Part shown: piece by piece, positions 56,623 through 64,000 of the stretch
Numbering within the stretch: the stretch's first letter is position 1
How the letters are laid out: each line of letters begins with the position of its first letter
Assembly: GCA_038324085.1 (NCBI GenBank)
Contig: JBBQHP010000014.1
Location: forward strand, 1-64,000
DNA: 64,000 nt
Source: Ga0077523 sp038324085
GTDB lineage: Bacteria; Pseudomonadota; Gammaproteobacteria; Burkholderiales; Ga0077523
Direction: 5' to 3'
Notes under the pieces: model-generated
The model's database searches: none
Told to the model about the DNA's origin: nothing
Seen by the model: the letters and a program-made list of their open reading frames with translations, nothing else
Program-made: the position numbers and the translations under genes

Positions 56623-57804
56623 ATGGCGAAGGCTTGGATCGGTATGGGCGCAGCGATCGCGATGTTCGTGCTGGCGGGTTGCGGCAAGAAGGACGAAGCG
56701 CCGGCGGCGCCGCCGCCGGGAGCGCCGGCAGCGGCGGTGACGGTGGCGCCGGCCGAGACGCGGCCGGTCACGGAAAGCGAAGAGTATCCGGCGCGCCTGG
56801 AGGCGGTGGAAAGAGTGGATGTGCGCTCCAGGGTGACCGGCTACATCCAGGCCGTGCACTTCCAGCAGGGCACCGAGGTGCACAAGGGCGACCTGCTGGT
56901 CACCATCGATCCGCGCGAGAACGAAGCCAAGGTGCATCGCGCGGAAGCCGACGTCGCCGCCTTCAAGACGCGCATCGATCTTGCCCGGATCGAACTCACG
57001 CGTTCGGAGAAGCTGATGGCGAGCCAGGCCACGTCGCAGCGCGAACTCGACGAGAAGGCCGCGCAGGTGCAGGACCTCGAGGCATCGCTGCACGCGCTCC
57101 AGGCCACGCTCGATTCCGCGAGGCTCGACCTGTCGTTCACGCGGATCACCGCGCCGATCAGCGGAAGAGTGGGCAAGGCGGAGATCACGGCCGGCAACTA
57201 CGTGCAGGCCACCGGTCCGGAATCGCCGTTGCTCACGACCATTGTCTCGTCCAATCCCATCTACGTGAGCTTCGAGGTCGACGAGCGCGTGTTCCAGAAA
57301 TTCGCGCTGAAGGCGCGGGTGGGCGGCCGCAACGCCAAGCTCACCGTCGACGTGGGCCTCATGGGCGAGGACGACTTTCCGCACAAGGCGGTGCTCGACT
57401 ACGTCGACAACCGGGTCGATCCATCCACGGGCAGCGTGCAGATGCGGGCCACGATGGACAATCGTGCCGGCCTGCTGACGCCGGGGCTCTATGCCCGCGT
57501 GCGGCTGTCCGATCCCGCGGGCGCGAACGAGGCGGTGGTCGTGCCGGAGCGCGCGATCGGCACCGACCAGGACCGCAAGTTCGTCTATGTGGTCGGAGAC
57601 GACAAGAAGGCGCAGTACCGGCCGGTGAAGATCGGCCAGGTGACCGACGGGATGCGCGTCGTGCATGACGGCCTCAAGGGCGGCGAGATGGTGATCGTCA
57701 ACGGTCTGCTGCGTGTGCGGCCGGGACAGCCGGTGGCTGCGGAGCGCGAACAACCCGCGATCATTCCCGCGCCCGCCGCCGCCGCACCGGCCGAAAAGAA
57801 GTAG
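56623..57804 (+). CDS. RND efflux membrane-fusion (periplasmic adaptor) lipoprotein
   Basis: A 393-residue AcrA/MexA-type adaptor. A lipoprotein signal ends at LAGC (Cys about residue 19). Then come the barrel-sandwich/lipoyl halves (VDVRSRVTGYIQAVHFQQGT; TRITAPISGRVGKAEITAGN) around an alpha-hairpin (about 90-150), a beta-barrel and a membrane-proximal domain. The ATG at 56623 has GGGAG seven bases upstream and begins the signal peptide; an ATG at 56581 overlapping the tetR stop is the alternative. It links the RND pump to the outer-membrane channel. Confidence 0.9.
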   Translation: MAKAWIGMGAAIAMFVLAGCGKKDEAPAAPPPGAPAAAVTVAPAETRPVTESEEYPARLEAVERVDVRSRVTGYIQAVHFQQGTEVHKGDLLVTIDPRENEAKVHRAEADVAAFKTRIDLARIELTRSEKLMASQATSQRELDEKAAQVQDLEASLHALQATLDSARLDLSFTRITAPISGRVGKAEITAGNYVQATGPESPLLTTIVSSNPIYVSFEVDERVFQKFALKARVGGRNAKLTVDVGLMGEDDFPHKAVLDYVDNRVDPSTGSVQMRATMDNRAGLLTPGLYARVRLSDPAGANEAVVVPERAIGTDQDRKFVYVVGDDKKAQYRPVKIGQVTDGMRVVHDGLKGGEMVIVNGLLRVRPGQPVAAEREQPAIIPAPAAAAPAEKK

Positions 57805-57810
57805 CCGACC

Positions 57811-60800
57811 ATGGATCTTTCGCGCTTCTTCATCGATCGCCCGATCTTTGCGGCGGTCATCTCGATGTTCATCTTCATCGCCGGCTCGCTGTCGATCTCG
57901 CGGCTGCCGGTGGCCGAGTTTCCCGATGTGGTGCCGCCGTCGGTCCAGGTGCGCGCGCAGTATCCGGGCGCCAACCCGCAGGTGCTGGCCGAGACGGTGG
58001 CCGCGCCGCTCGAGGAGCAGATCAACGGGGTGGAGGACATGCTGTACATGTCCTCCCAGTCGACCGCGGACGGCTCGTACCAGCTCACCATCACCTTCAT
58101 GGTGGGCACCGACATCGAACAGGCCGAGACGCAGGTACAGAACCGGCTGCAGCGCGCGTTGCCGCGCCTGCCGGAAGAAGTGCGGCGCATCGGCGTGGTC
58201 GCGCAGAAGAACTCGCCCAACATCACGATGGTGGTGAGCCTGGTTTCGCCGGACGGCCGCTACGACGAGCTGTACCAGCGCAACTATGCCGTGCTCAACA
58301 TCAAGAACCGGCTCCAGCGCATCGAGGGCATGGGGCTCGTGGACGTGTTCGGCGGCGGCGACTACGCGATGCGGGTGTGGCTGCAGCCGCCGAAGCTCGC
58401 CTCCTATGGCCTGACCGTGACCGACGTGGTCGGCGCGATCCGCGAGCAGAACGTGCAGGTGGCCGCGGGCGTGTTGGGCGCGCCGCCGTCGGGCGGCACC
58501 TCGCAGTTCCAGTTGAACGTGAACGTGAAGGGCCGCCTCGTCAACGAGCGCGAGTTCGGCGAGATCATGGTCAAGACCGGGCCGAAGGGCACGGTCCGGC
58601 TGAAGGACGTGGCCCGCATCGAGATGGGCGGCAGCACCTACACCCTGCGCAGCCTGCTGAACGGCAAGCCGTCGATCGCGGTGGCGGTGTTCCAGTCGCC
58701 CACCGCCAACGCGCTGTCGCTGTCGACCGAAGTGCGTGCCGCGATGAAGGAGCTGAAGCGCGATTTCCCGCCCGGGCTCGACTACGACATCGTCTATGAC
58801 CCGACGCAGTTCGTGCGCTCGTCGATCAAGGCGGTGGTGGAGACGCTGTTCGAGGCGCTGGTGCTGGTCGTGATCGTCGTCATCGTGTTCCTGCAGACGT
58901 GGCGCGCGTCCATCATTCCGCTCGTAGCCGTGCCGATCTCCATCGTCGGCACCTTCGGCCTGATGCTCGCCTTCGATTTCTCGATCAACACGCTGACCCT
59001 GTTCGGCATGGTGCTCGCGATCGGCATCGTGGTCGACGACGCCATCGTCGTGGTCGAGAACGTCGAGCGGAACATCGCCAACGGACTTTCGCCGCGCGCT
59101 GCGACGCACCAGGCCATGAAGGAAGTGAGCGGCCCGATCATCGCGACCGCGCTGGTGCTCTGCGCGGTGTTCGTGCCGACCGCGTTCGTTTCGGGACTGA
59201 CGGGCCAGTTCTACAACCAGTTCGCGCTGACGATCGCCATTTCCACGATCATCTCGACGATCAATTCCCTGACCTTGTCGCCGGCCCTCGCGGCCGTGCT
59301 GCTCAAGCCGCACGGCGCGCGCAAGGACTTCTTCCAGCGCGGGATCGATGCCGTGCTCGGCTGGTTCTTCCGCGGCTTCAACCGCTTCTTCGGCTGGGCC
59401 TCGCTGCGCTACGAGCGCAGCGTCGGCGGGATCCTCGGCCGCAAGGCGATCGTGATGGCGATCTACGTGGTGTTGATCGGCTTCACCGTGTACATGTTCG
59501 GCAAGGTGCCGCAGGGCTTCGTACCGACCCAGGACAAGCAGTATCTGGTGGGCTTCGCCAAGCTGCCGGATGGCGCTTCGCTCGACCGCACCGAGGCCGT
59601 GATCCGGCGCATGACCCAGATCGGACTCAAGCATCCGGCCGTCAAGGACTCGGTGGCGTTCGCGGGCCTGTCCATCAACGGCTTCACCATCAGTCCGAGC
59701 GAGGGCATCGCGTTCTTCGGGCTGAAGGATTTCGACAAGCGTCACGGATTCGACGAATCGCTGTGGGGGACGTTCCAGAAGCTCAACGCGGACCTCCAGC
59801 AGATCCAGGACGGCTTCGTCATGGTGTTCCCGGCGCCCGCGGTGATGGGTCTCGGCGCCATCGGCGGGTTCCGCCTGCAGCTCGAGGATCGCGGCAACGT
59901 CGGCATGGTCGCGCTCGACGAGGCGCTGCAGCAGGCCATCGGCAAGGCCTACCAGACGAAGGAACTGGCGGGCGTGTTCTCGAGCTACACCATCAAGGTG
60001 CCGCAGATCTTCGCCGACGTGGACCGCGAGAAGGCGAAGCGGATCGGGGTGGGCCTGGGCGACATCTTCGAGACGCTGCAGGTCAATCTGGGTTCGTTGT
60101 ACGTGAACGACTTCAATCGCTTCGGCCGCACCTACCAGGTGATCGTGCAGGCCGACGCACCGTACCGCATGCACGCGGAGAGCATCGGCACCTTGCAGAC
60201 CCGCAGCCAGAGCGGGCAGATGGTGCAGCTCTCGTCGCTGCTCACTGCGCGGCCGAGCAACGGGCCGGACCGGGTGCAGCGCTACAACGCCTACGTGACC
60301 GCCGACATCAACGGCGGGGCGGCACCGGGCTACTCGTCGGGCGAAGCCCAGGAGGCCATCGCCAAGGTGCTCGACGAGACCTTGCCGAAGGGCATCGGCT
60401 ACGAGTGGACCGATCTCACCTACCAGCAGATTCTCGCGGGCAACACGATGGTCTACGTGTTTCCGCTGTGCATCCTGCTCGTGTTCCTGGTGCTGGCTGC
60501 GCAATACGAAAGCCTGCGGCTGCCGCTCGCGGTCATCCTGATCGTGCCCATGTGCGTGCTGTTCGCGATCCTCGGTGTCTGGCTCACGGTCGGGCAGGGC
60601 ACAGTCCTGGGCATCATCCTGACGATTCTCGGAGCCAATTTCCCCTCGGGCGACAACAACATCTTCACCCAGATCGCGTTCCTGGTGCTGGTGGGGCTCG
60701 CGTCGAAGAACGCCATCCTGATCGTCGAATTCGCGCGCGACATGGAACGCGAGGGCAAGAGCGTCTACGACGCGGCGCTGACGGCCTGCCGCCTGCGTCT

Positions 60801-61029
60801 GCGCCCGATCCTGATGACCTCGTTCGCCTTCATCATGGGGGTGACTCCGCTGGTGCTCGCGCACGGCGCCGGTGCGGAGATGCGCCAGGCCATCGGCATC
60901 GCGGTGTTCTTCGGCATGCTGGGCGTGACCTTCTTCGGCCTGTTCCTCACGCCGGTGTTCTACGTGCTGATGCGCGCCGGCGCCAAGCCGATGTTGCGCT
61001 CACCGTCGGCGTCCCCGGCAGCGCATTGA
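57811..61029 (+). CDS. RND multidrug efflux transporter (AcrB/MexB type)
   Basis: A 1072-residue inner-membrane pump of the HAE1 class with 12 helices and two large periplasmic loops. It begins MDLSRFFIDRPIFAAVISMF. The proton-relay Asp pair is in GIVVDDAIVVVENVER and the conserved Lys in LASKNAILIVEFARD. The trimer exports drugs, dyes or solvents from the periplasm or inner leaflet by proton exchange. It starts six bases after the adaptor stop. The length (AcrB 1049) is normal. Its spectrum cannot be predicted from the sequence. Confidence 0.93.
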   Translation: MDLSRFFIDRPIFAAVISMFIFIAGSLSISRLPVAEFPDVVPPSVQVRAQYPGANPQVLAETVAAPLEEQINGVEDMLYMSSQSTADGSYQLTITFMVGTDIEQAETQVQNRLQRALPRLPEEVRRIGVVAQKNSPNITMVVSLVSPDGRYDELYQRNYAVLNIKNRLQRIEGMGLVDVFGGGDYAMRVWLQPPKLASYGLTVTDVVGAIREQNVQVAAGVLGAPPSGGTSQFQLNVNVKGRLVNEREFGEIMVKTGPKGTVRLKDVARIEMGGSTYTLRSLLNGKPSIAVAVFQSPTANALSLSTEVRAAMKELKRDFPPGLDYDIVYDPTQFVRSSIKAVVETLFEALVLVVIVVIVFLQTWRASIIPLVAVPISIVGTFGLMLAFDFSINTLTLFGMVLAIGIVVDDAIVVVENVERNIANGLSPRAATHQAMKEVSGPIIATALVLCAVFVPTAFVSGLTGQFYNQFALTIAISTIISTINSLTLSPALAAVLLKPHGARKDFFQRGIDAVLGWFFRGFNRFFGWASLRYERSVGGILGRKAIVMAIYVVLIGFTVYMFGKVPQGFVPTQDKQYLVGFAKLPDGASLDRTEAVIRRMTQIGLKHPAVKDSVAFAGLSINGFTISPSEGIAFFGLKDFDKRHGFDESLWGTFQKLNADLQQIQDGFVMVFPAPAVMGLGAIGGFRLQLEDRGNVGMVALDEALQQAIGKAYQTKELAGVFSSYTIKVPQIFADVDREKAKRIGVGLGDIFETLQVNLGSLYVNDFNRFGRTYQVIVQADAPYRMHAESIGTLQTRSQSGQMVQLSSLLTARPSNGPDRVQRYNAYVTADINGGAAPGYSSGEAQEAIAKVLDETLPKGIGYEWTDLTYQQILAGNTMVYVFPLCILLVFLVLAAQYESLRLPLAVILIVPMCVLFAILGVWLTVGQGTVLGIILTILGANFPSGDNNIFTQIAFLVLVGLASKNAILIVEFARDMEREGKSVYDAALTACRLRLRPILMTSFAFIMGVTPLVLAHGAGAEMRQAIGIAVFFGMLGVTFFGLFLTPVFYVLMRAGAKPMLRSPSASPAAH

Positions 61030-61042
61030 GCGGAGATTGACG

Positions 61043-62524
61043 ATGACATTGCTACGCACGAGCCTTCTGTTCGCCGTCGCGGCCGGGCTTGCCGGTTGCA
61101 GCCTTGCACCGAAGTTCGAACAGCCGAAGCTCGACACGCCCGGCGCCTTCAAGTGGGAGACGAAACCGCTGAGCGAAGCGGAGCAGGGCTCGTGGAAGGT
61201 CGCCGAGCCGGCCGAACGCGAGCCGCGTGGCGATTGGTGGAAAGCGTTCCACGACCCCGTTCTGGACCAGCTCGTCAGCGAAGCGCTCATGGCCAATCCC
61301 GGGTTGCAGGCTGCGGCAGCAAGGGTGCAGCAATCGCGCGCGGTCCTGGGCATCACCGGCGCCGATCGCATTCCGCAGGTCTCGGCAGGGGTGGGTCCGT
61401 TCAATTCCCGGCCTTCGCCGGCTTCGCTCGGACTGCCGCCGGGCGCCGATGTCTCTTCGAACACGTTGTGGCGCGCCAACGCGGTGGCGAGCTATGAGGT
61501 CGATCTGTTCGGGCGGGTGAAGAACAGCGTGGCAGCGGCGCAGACCGATCTCGAAGGTGCCGAGGCCACGTATCGCTCGGTCACGCTGGCGTTGCAGGCC
61601 GACGTGGCGCGGACCTACTACGACCTGCGTGAAACCGACGACGATCTGGTCCTGCTCAAGGAAGGCGTGCGGCTGCGCGAGGCTGCGCTGAAGCTGATCG
61701 ACGCCCGCTACCAGGCCGGCGCGGTCGGTGAACTGGACGTCGCGCGCGCCAAGGCCGAGCTCGCGGTGACGCGCACCGATCTGGCGGCAGCGGAAGGCCG
61801 GCGTGCCCGGGTCGAGAACGCGCTCGCGATCCTGCTCGGCAAGGCGCCGGCGAACTTCTCGCTCGACCTTGCCGCGGTGCCGGTGACGGTACCGAAGATT
61901 CCTCCCGGCCTGCCTTCATCGCTGCTCGAACGTCGTCCGGACGTGGTCGCCGCGCAACGTGCGCTGCTGTCGGCCAACGCGCGCATCGGCGTGGCCAAGG
62001 CGGCTTTCTTTCCGTCGATCAAGCTGAGCGGGCAGGCCGGGTTCGAATCCGACCAGACCAAGGACCTGTTCCGCTGGTCGAGCCGCACGTGGTTTCTCGG
62101 CCCCTTCCTCGGCAGCCTGATCTCGGTGCCTATCCTGGACGGCGGTCGCAACCGCAACGAGCTCGCCCGCGTGCGTGCGGTCTACGAGGAATCCGTCGGG
62201 CGTTACCGCGAACGGGTGCTGGTCGCCTTCGGCGAAGTCGAAGACAACCTCGCCGGGCTGCGCTCGCTGGCGGGCCAGGCGGGCGCGAACGCGGACGCGG
62301 TCACGGCTTCGAAGCGCGCGGCGCAGCTCGCCGGGATTCGCTACGACGCCGGCGCGACGAGCTACCTCGAAGTGATCGACGCGCAGCGCACGGCGCTCGA
62401 TGTCGAGCGCGACGCGAACCGCATCCGCGGCGCCCGGGCGCAGGGCACGGTGGCGCTGATCCGTGCGCTCGGCGGCGGCTGGGGCAACGATATTTCCGAG
62501 CCGGAGAAGGTCACGGCGAAATAG
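61043..62524 (+). CDS. Outer-membrane efflux lipoprotein (OprM/NodT family)
   Basis: A 493-residue TolC-like channel protein with a lipoprotein signal ending LAGC (Cys about 19), a QPKLDTPGAF-like N-terminal region, and two structural repeats including RRPDVVAAQRALLSANARIGVAKAAFFPSI and ALVAFGEVEDNLAGLRSLA. It completes the tripartite pump. The ATG at 61043 is preceded by GGAG; a TTG six bases earlier is in frame. It follows the pump gene by 13 bp and converges with the FHA gene. Confidence 0.92.
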   Translation: MTLLRTSLLFAVAAGLAGCSLAPKFEQPKLDTPGAFKWETKPLSEAEQGSWKVAEPAEREPRGDWWKAFHDPVLDQLVSEALMANPGLQAAAARVQQSRAVLGITGADRIPQVSAGVGPFNSRPSPASLGLPPGADVSSNTLWRANAVASYEVDLFGRVKNSVAAAQTDLEGAEATYRSVTLALQADVARTYYDLRETDDDLVLLKEGVRLREAALKLIDARYQAGAVGELDVARAKAELAVTRTDLAAAEGRRARVENALAILLGKAPANFSLDLAAVPVTVPKIPPGLPSSLLERRPDVVAAQRALLSANARIGVAKAAFFPSIKLSGQAGFESDQTKDLFRWSSRTWFLGPFLGSLISVPILDGGRNRNELARVRAVYEESVGRYRERVLVAFGEVEDNLAGLRSLAGQAGANADAVTASKRAAQLAGIRYDAGATSYLEVIDAQRTALDVERDANRIRGARAQGTVALIRALGGGWGNDISEPEKVTAK

Positions 62525-62549
62525 CGCGCGGCACCCTGCCGAAGAAGGG

Positions 62550-63501
62550 TCAGGGTTCGTCGCGCTGTTGCGTGAGCGGCTTCTCGAGGGCCCGGGCGCT
62601 CTCGACGAAAGCGGCCGGCGTGGCGGCGGGTGCAACGCGCAGGTAACCCGGATAGAGCACGTTCATGGTGCCGAGCTGGTTCACGTCGTCGCGCGCTGCC
62701 AGCCAGGCATTGACCTGCAGCGCTCCGACCCCGAGGACGACGACTGCGGCCACGCTCGCCGCGATGATGCGTACCCGCACGTGGCTCACCAGCCGGATGT
62801 GCCAGAACAGCACGGCGCCCGCGACCACGGCGATCGCCACGACGGATTGCGCAGCGACGACCGGCAGCGAGAACGCGAAGGCCGCGAGATTCAGCAGGCT
62901 CCAGGACCAGGGCGATCGAGGCGCCTGCGAGCACGATCGTGCAGTGCACGAAAAACCCCGCCCGCCCGGACACGATGCGACCGATTGCTGCCCACACGCC
63001 GCTCCACGCCGCTGGCAGCAACAGCGCGAACGGCAGTCCGGCGACCAGGCGTGCCGGCTGGAAATCCTCGATCGTCGCCGCATAGGCATGCAGGCCGAGC
63101 AGGCCGAGGTAGGCGATCAGTGCCAGCGCGGTGGCACGCAGCGAGCGCCAGCCTGCGGCCAGCGGGTCCGATTCCTCCGGTGGAACCGGCCAGTCCGGCG
63201 TGCGCAATCGCAGCTGGGTATGGCCGATGAGCAACCGCGTCTCGCCGGACACGGCGACCTCCGCGACGCGGCGCCGGGGCGCCACGAGGTGCAGACCGTT
63301 GCGACTGTCGAGGTCGACCGCGTGCAGCTGGCCGTCGTCGCGACGTTCCACGCGGACGTGATGCGGGGCGACGAACGGATCGTCCACGATGACGTCGTTG
63401 TCGTAGGCCCGGCCGATCGTCACCGGCAGATGCGTCAACACGATGCGATGGGCGACGTCGCCGGTGCGACCAAGCACCTCGACGTGGATCACCTGGTCCA
63501 C
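62550..63501 (-). pseudogene. FHA-domain membrane protein with an apparent frameshift
   Basis: The N-terminal part (start GTG at 63501) is an FHA phosphothreonine-binding domain (VTIGRAYDNDVIVDDPFVAPHH; DLDSRNGLHL; the GR, H and N residues are kept). Membrane helices follow, until the frame is broken at 62904-62905. Dropping one base of the CC there joins IVLAGASIALV to WSLLNLAAFAF, adds further helices (VVAIAVVAGAVLFWHI; IIAASVAAVVVLGVGAL) and ends in a periplasmic tail at 62550. The restored protein has 316 residues. Unrepaired, the frame runs on into the efflux gene. Its start overlaps the end of the gene to the right by 13 bp. Confidence 0.75.
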
Positions 63502-64000
63502 CGGATCGCTTCCAGGTAGCGCTGCGCGAGCTTGAGGCCGTTGTCGAAGCTGACGCCGTCGATCGTGAGCCAGCTTTGCAGGCCTTCGTCCGCGCGGTCC
63601 AGGGTCGCGAGCTTCAGCCGCAGGTCATACAGCTGCTTCAGGCGCTTGTACGCACGCAGGCACATCGCCACGCGCAGGGTGCCGCCGCCCACCGTGACGA
63701 AATCCTCGTGGCAGCGAAACGGCGTCACGTCTTCGCGCGTGCCGCCGCGTTCGGGAAAAGGCCGGCTGAAGCTGCGTTCGTAGAGCGAGGAGAAGCGCAA
63801 CGTGCCGAGCTTGCTGCTGCGGATGAGTTCGTGGCGATAGCGCAGATCGCCGGTATCGAAGCTGCCGCTGATGAACAGGGTGCCCTGGGCGTCGCATTGC
63901 TTCATCGAAATCTCGTAGGGCAGCGTGCGATCGAGTTCCGAATCGCCCCAGCAACGCATGTACGGGCCCAGGCTGTCCGGTACGAAGTAGCGTCCGAAGG
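63489..64000 (-). CDS. C-terminal part of an unidentified protein (runs off the window)
   Basis: At least 169 residues in an open frame that continues beyond the right edge; an internal ATG at 63959 is unlikely to be the true start because RYFVPDSLGPY precedes it in frame. The visible part is beta-rich with polar turns (GTLFISGSFDTGDLRYRHELI; DVTPFRCHEDFVTVGGG) and ends in helices. I do not recognise the family. The overlap with an FHA membrane-protein gene suggests a joint function, perhaps sensing or proteolysis, but this is a guess. Confidence 0.55.
   Translation of the reverse strand, partial: FGRYFVPDSLGPYMRCWGDSELDRTLPYEISMKQCDAQGTLFISGSFDTGDLRYRHELIRSSKLGTLRFSSLYERSFSRPFPERGGTREDVTPFRCHEDFVTVGGGTLRVAMCLRAYKRLKQLYDLRLKLATLDRADEGLQSWLTIDGVSFDNGLKLAQRYLEAIRWTR

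Noticed and set aside
56401..60864. A 1487-codon open frame on the minus strand opposite the efflux genes
   Set aside because: It mirrors the adaptor and RND pump codons in a GC-rich genome. It is very rich in His, Arg and Asp, has no domain, and the + strand genes are unmistakable.

Overview
The window is GC-rich and densely coded. The gene families fit an aerobic, environmental Gram-negative bacterium, most likely a betaproteobacterium: a tripartite RND efflux pump, Liv/Urt-type amide transport, two PQQ-dependent alcohol dehydrogenases, a DUF3562 protein and many PAS-rich signalling proteins. The lineage is an inference from gene content. I saw no rRNA, tRNA, CRISPR array, insertion sequence or prophage.

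Layout. 0.4-2 kb: a YqiK-type flotillin with a good sigma70 promoter. 2.1-10.1 kb: a short-chain amide/urea-type ABC transporter (binding protein, two permeases, two ATPases). Its second ATPase is fused in frame to an amidase-signature hydrolase, and a degenerate, truncated acyl-CoA-synthetase-like gene follows. 10.2-12.3 kb: a DUF1993 protein and a second amidase. 12.5-16 kb: a GAF-PAS4-GGDEF-EAL protein followed by a two-copy tandem repeat. 16.2-20.7 kb: small secreted and hypothetical proteins, then a xoxF/xoxJ/xoxG-like set (quinoprotein dehydrogenase, periplasmic binding protein, cytochrome c). 21.4-26.6 kb: a tightly coupled malonate-type operon (GntR regulator, alpha/beta hydrolase, SDR, MdcD/E-like protein, malonyl-CoA synthetase). 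26.9-30.2 kb: a second quinoprotein dehydrogenase with a cytochrome c and an orphan TRAP-type binding protein. 30.2-31.6 kb: a sulfatase-fold protein lacking the catalytic residues.

31.7-37.9 kb: three membrane/VWA genes of the BatA type without their usual MoxR ATPase. 38-41 kb: an MHS-type transporter and a family VIII-like esterase. 41.1-49.9 kb: a signalling block with a receiver that has Glu for the phospho-Asp, a NarL-type regulator, a REC-PAS-GAF-GGDEF-EAL protein, a double receiver and two related hybrid-less histidine kinases. Three apparent frameshifts fall in this block. 50.3-54.9 kb: a 1530-residue SF1 helicase with a C-terminal Vsr/MTES_1575-like nuclease domain, a candidate defence protein. 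55-62.5 kb: a CitE-like lyase, then tetR and an RND pump operon behind a promoter whose spacer is filled by an operator. 62.5-64 kb: a frameshifted FHA membrane protein and the C-terminal end of an unidentified protein.

How the genes may work together: the amide operon would import an amide and hydrolyse it in the cytoplasm. The two PQQ clusters oxidise alcohols in the periplasm and pass electrons to their cytochromes. Both dehydrogenases carry the extra Asp of lanthanide-dependent enzymes. The malonate-type operon activates malonate to malonyl-CoA and probably decarboxylates it. The kinase block probably feeds cyclic-di-GMP control.

The main points for follow-up are the ATPase-amidase fusion, the helicase-nuclease, the inactive-looking sulfatase and receiver, the TRAP-type protein replacing XoxJ, and four indels that each look like one extra base.
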